Part shown: piece after piece, positions 61,345-64,000 of the stretch
Layout: every line of letters begins with the position of its first letter
Numbering within the stretch: position 1 is the first letter of the stretch
Assembly (NCBI RefSeq): GCF_033842475.1
Contig: NZ_JAWXYB010000018.1
Coordinates: 975,501-1,039,500, forward strand
DNA: 64,000 nt
Source: Acidiphilium acidophilum
GTDB taxonomy: Bacteria; Pseudomonadota; Alphaproteobacteria; Acetobacterales; Acetobacteraceae
Direction: 5' to 3'
Made by a program: the position numbers and the translations under genes
The notes under the pieces: generated by a model
Database searches by the model: none
What the model saw: only the letters and a program-made list of their open reading frames with translations
What the model was told of the DNA's origin: nothing

Positions 61345-61522
61345 AACGGCAATCGCCCGAACCGTGGGGCGGTTCGGGCGATCTTGTCGGGGCTTTGTGT
61401 TTGGCGCGGCGGTTCCACCGATCGGCTTTCAGCGCACGTTCCACGCGGGTTTTCGTGTGTTTCGGGCGGTAGAGCGGATTGGTCAGAAGATCGCGCGCCA
61501 TGGGATTTCGCTTGCGCGCCAT
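61304..61522 (-). CDS. small basic protein resembling ArfA-type ribosome rescue factors
   Basis: A 72-residue frame. Residues 1-46 (ARKRNPMARDLLTNPLYRP, then KTRVERALKADRWNRRAKHK) follow the ArfA pattern: N-terminal A-x-x-L-L-x-x-P-L-[FY]-R and a basic tail ending in RRAKHK, although the KGKGSY block is replaced. The part after residue 46 is formed by a 13-bp hairpin (61352-61382) plus bases antisense to the FMN reductase, so it is unlikely to be conserved protein. In E. coli such a hairpin in arfA makes the mRNA stopless and tmRNA-controlled. Assignment to ArfA is tentative. Confidence 0.55.
   Translation of the reverse strand: MARKRNPMARDLLTNPLYRPKHTKTRVERALKADRWNRRAKHKAPTRSPEPPHGSGDCRFSPATAAPSRAMR
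61352..61382. terminator. 13-bp perfect hairpin between FMN reductase and ArfA-like gene
   Basis: Arms ATCGCCCGAACCG (61352-61364) and CGGTTCGGGCGAT (61370-61382) with a 5-base loop. Only short T-runs follow on either strand. It lies 8 bases after the reductase stop on the plus strand and inside codons 47-57 of the minus-strand ORF. It may act as a weak terminator or as an RNase III substrate. Confidence 0.75.
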
Positions 61523-61583
61523 GGCATTTACTCCAGAATGGGGCGCGGATCGCGCCCGGAACGTTACGCTGGTAGCGCCGGGA

Positions 61584-61793
61584 TTATCGCAGCGTCAAGA
61601 CGATGTTGCGCGCGGCGCGACGGCGGAGCCACCACCGGGCGCCCTCCAGGCATAAGGCGAGGCCGATGAGCACGATCAGAATGTTCTGGCCGAGGGGGCT
61701 GAGTGACAGGCCGACAGGCGTGCCGCGCATCGCGATGCCGGGGACTGCGGCGATCATGGCCAGGACCAGCGAGGCGGTCACGACTGGATGCAT
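61584..61793 (-). CDS. small two-helix membrane protein, 69 residues
   Basis: Two hydrophobic segments, VVTASLVLAMIAAVPGIAM and LGQNILIVLIGLALCLEGA, followed by a basic tail WWLRRRAARN. It is preceded on its strand by CCTGAGGAGCC-type purine-rich sequence suitable for ribosome binding. No family recognised. Confidence 0.55.
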   Translation of the reverse strand: MHPVVTASLVLAMIAAVPGIAMRGTPVGLSLSPLGQNILIVLIGLALCLEGARWWLRRRAARNIVLTLR

Positions 61794-61969
61794 CGGTAGG
61801 CTCCTCAGGTTGAGCGATCAGGTCGCGACGGACCTAGCCAGAAATTTAATGCAAGGTTCATGCCGATATGAGAAAACAACGGGTTACGTCTCCCCAATTG
61901 GGACGAGTGTAAGATTTCCTGACAAACTCTATGGGATCGTCGGAGTTCAGGACAAGCGGTTGGTGGCGT

Positions 61970-63118
61970 TCAGGTTCGGTCGCGCAGCAGGAATTCGCGG
62001 CCGATCTTGACGCGGGACTGGCCGTCATAGGCGACGATATCGGCGGTGGCGTAGGTTTCGCCCCAGGTTTCGGGGATGAAGCTGCCGGTACCGACCACGT
62101 CGATCGGGGTGTGGGCATCGGCGAGGACGCTGCATTTCTCGACTCCGAAGCCGGAGGAGGCCACGATCCTGACGCGGACGAACCCGGCTTCATCGAGGGT
62201 TTCGCGCATCCGCCAGATCGCGGCCGCGGAGACGCCGGTTCCGATCAGGTAGCGCAATTCGTTGTGGCTGCGGTAGCGGCGGATCGCGCCCGGTGCGTGA
62301 CGTTCCATCACCGCATAGCTTTCCTGCGGATCGAGCCCTTCGAGGAATCGGCCGCCATGGGTGTCGAGCCGGACCGAGAGGCGGCCGGATGCGGCAAGTT
62401 CGGGGTAGCGGCGGCACACGGCGAGGGCATCGGTGACTTCGAGGCCGAAATAATCGGTCAGCACCGTGAGGTCGGAGTCGGGAAAGGTTTCGCGGAACAT
62501 CTCGGCGGCGCGCAAGGTACTGCCGGCATAGCCGATCAGGGCGTGGGGCATGGTGCCGAACCCGTGCGGCGCGCCGAAATAATGCGCGGTGGCATCGTTG
62601 GCGTTGCCGATGAAGCCGCGCGCGCCTTCGGCCTGCGCCGCGCGCGAGCCGACGGCGGCGGCGTAGGCCATCATCTCGGCCATCTCGGCCCCGGCGCAGT
62701 GCCGGGCTTCCATCGCGAGAAAGGCGGATTTCGGCAGGGCCGCGCACATCTGATAGGCGTTGTGCGCGGCAACGCAGGCCGGACCGAGTTTCTGCAGCAG
62801 GATGGTCTCAAGGTCGACCAGGAGCAGGAAACTGCCGGTGATATAGGCGATCGGTTCACCAGCGCCGACCCAGGTGCCTTCGGGGTGCTGAAGCTCGATA
62901 TCGATGGTCTCGCCGCGCGCGGCGGCGACCTCGTTCAGCCAGGCCAGCATGAGGGCGGGGGCGGAGACGACCGGGCGGCGGAGAAAATAGGCGTAGGTCA
63001 CCCGGCTGTCGCCGAATTTGGCGACGATCGCCTTGGTCCGGTTGAAATACGCATCGGTCCGCGCCGCGATCCCGGCATCGAGATCGGCGCGGGAGACGCG
63101 GCGCGGGGCGCGGCCCAT
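61970..63118 (-). CDS. pncB: nicotinate phosphoribosyltransferase
   Basis: A 382-residue enzyme of NAD salvage that joins nicotinate and PRPP. AARTDAYFNRTKAIVAKFGD, MEARHCAGAEMAEMMAY, GTMPHALIGYAGSTLRAAEM and VRIVASSGFGVEKC match the family, with TPIDVVGTGSFIPE near the end. ATG 63118 shares one base with the stop of the upstream DAHP synthase gene; earlier in-frame starts would overlap it. Confidence 0.92.
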   Translation of the reverse strand: MGRAPRRVSRADLDAGIAARTDAYFNRTKAIVAKFGDSRVTYAYFLRRPVVSAPALMLAWLNEVAAARGETIDIELQHPEGTWVGAGEPIAYITGSFLLLVDLETILLQKLGPACVAAHNAYQMCAALPKSAFLAMEARHCAGAEMAEMMAYAAAVGSRAAQAEGARGFIGNANDATAHYFGAPHGFGTMPHALIGYAGSTLRAAEMFRETFPDSDLTVLTDYFGLEVTDALAVCRRYPELAASGRLSVRLDTHGGRFLEGLDPQESYAVMERHAPGAIRRYRSHNELRYLIGTGVSAAAIWRMRETLDEAGFVRVRIVASSGFGVEKCSVLADAHTPIDVVGTGSFIPETWGETYATADIVAYDGQSRVKIGREFLLRDRT

Positions 63119-64000
63119 TATTCCGCCGCGATCTCGGTGGTCCGGGGGGCGCGGCGGGATTTCAGCTCGGCGGCGATCAGGAAGGCGAGTTCGAGCGATT
63201 GTTCCGCGTTGAGGCGGGGGTCGCAGAAGGTTTCGTAACGGGCTGAAAGGTCGGCCTCCGAGAGTTGGCGGGCCCCGCCGATGCATTCGGTGACGTCCTG
63301 CCCGGTCATTTCGACATGCACACCGCCGGGAATGGTGCCCTCCGCCTCGTGAATGTCGAAGAAGCCGCGGACTTCGGACAGGATCGCATCGAAGCGACGG
63401 GTCTTGATCCGGCCTGCGGTGGTGATGGTGTTGCCGTGCATCGGGTCGCACAGCCAGGCATTGTGGCGGCCTTCGCGCCGGGCTGCGCGCAGGAGTTTGG
63501 GCAGCTTGGCCGCGACGTGATCGGCCCCCATCCGGGCGATGAGCGTGAGGCGGCCGGGTTCGGCATCGGGGTCGAGCCGCTCGATAAGGCGGAGCAGGTC
63601 GTCCTCCTCCATGGTCGGGCCGACCTTCAGGCCGATCGGGTTTTTCACCCCGCGCATGAATTCGACATGCGCGCCTTCGAGCTGGCGGGTACGATCGCCG
63701 ATCCAGAGGAAATGGGCGGAGCAGGCATAGTGATCGCCGGTGGTGGAATCGACGCGGGTGAGCGCCTGTTCATAGGGCAGCAGGAGGGATTCGTGGCTGG
63801 TGTAGAATTCGGTCTCGTGGATCTGCGGCGTGGATTGGCTGGTCATGCCGCAGGCGGCCATGAATTGCAGGGTCTCGTCGATGCGCGAGGACAGGTCGCG
63901 GTAGCGCTCGGCCAGGGGCGAGCGGCGGACGAAATCGAGATTCCAGCGATGGACCTGATGGAGGTCGGCATAGCCGCCGGAGGCGAAGGCGCGCAGCAGA
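63118..64000 (-). CDS. class II 3-deoxy-7-phosphoheptulonate (DAHP) synthase, C-terminal part (5' cut by window)
   Basis: About 293 residues are visible up to the window end. [53 protein letters not shown]-like ([15 protein letters not shown]), [34 protein letters not shown] and [13 protein letters not shown] are plant-type (class II) DAHP synthase signatures. It makes DAHP from PEP and erythrose-4-P, first step of the shikimate pathway that aroC completes. It overlaps pncB by one base. Confidence 0.95.
   Translation of the reverse strand, partial: LLRAFASGGYADLHQVHRWNLDFVRRSPLAERYRDLSSRIDETLQFMAACGMTSQSTPQIHETEFYTSHESLLLPYEQALTRVDSTTGDHYACSAHFLWIGDRTRQLEGAHVEFMRGVKNPIGLKVGPTMEEDDLLRLIERLDPDAEPGRLTLIARMGADHVAAKLPKLLRAARREGRHNAWLCDPMHGNTITTAGRIKTRRFDAILSEVRGFFDIHEAEGTIPGGVHVEMTGQDVTECIGGARQLSEADLSARYETFCDPRLNAEQSLELAFLIAAELKSRRAPRTTEIAAE

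Overview
The window reads as a chromosomal segment of a GC-rich alphaproteobacterium, most likely an Acetobacteraceae member of the Acidiphilium/Acidocella kind. Several features support this. Haem starts from an ALAS-type hemA (C4 pathway). The tmRNA gene is a circularly permuted two-piece ssrA. A MucR/Ros-type regulator and a complete glycerol regulon are present. A short AT-rich hairpin repeat, built around GCTTCTTTTTT and its complement, is scattered between genes. The genus is an inference; the class is well supported. I see no insertion sequence, prophage, CRISPR array or rRNA operon. The region is mostly core metabolism.

Layout. 1-5.3 kb: the end of an alanine dehydrogenase gene, then a PuuR-like regulator, class III aminotransferase, glutamine-synthetase-like ligase and APC permease, which together look like a polyamine or amine catabolic unit. 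5.3-11.2 kb: a radical SAM protein, two exopolysaccharide genes (polyprenyl-P sugar transferase and manC), a creatininase-family hydrolase and a DMT transporter. 11.2-18.2 kb: a tightly packed minus-strand operon hisB-hisH-GNAT-hisA-hisF-hisE-HIT-[nagA::murQ fusion]-ispD. 18.3-28.8 kb: valS, small conserved genes, a 746-residue beta-repeat protein, a metallophosphoesterase, gloB, a methyltransferase and a Spy-like exported protein. 29-32.2 kb: nfu, nitroreductase, tsaB, rimI, tusA, mucR. 32.2-37.5 kb: glpD-glpK-glpF with divergent glpR. 37.5-47.3 kb: TauE/SafE exporter, degenerate SDR, an unrecognised 411-residue protein, aroC, sufE, tyrS, GT87, anmK, an APH-like kinase and a GST. 47.4-52.2 kb: gcvT-gcvH-gcvP behind a tandem glycine riboswitch. 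52.4-64 kb: nnr, a ParA-like ATPase and membrane protein, permuted ssrA, thyX, hemA, tRNA-Thr(CGT), nadE, small exported proteins, yidB-like, an FMN reductase, an ArfA-like small ORF, pncB, and a class II DAHP synthase cut by the window end.

Genes that act together. AnmK, MurQ and NagA form the cytoplasmic branch of peptidoglycan recycling (anhydroMurNAc to GlcN-6-P), with the last two steps fused into one polypeptide. NadE, PncB and Nnr cover NAD synthesis, salvage and repair. TsaB, RimI, ssrA and the ArfA-like ORF belong to translation fidelity and rescue.

The observations most worth following up are: the NagA-MurQ fusion; the ArfA-like ORF carrying a strong hairpin inside its reading frame, in the same window as ssrA; the paired inverted hairpin repeats (REPIN-like), one of which supplies the glpD stop codon; and a possible leaderless small ORF exactly at the predicted start of the amine operon transcript.
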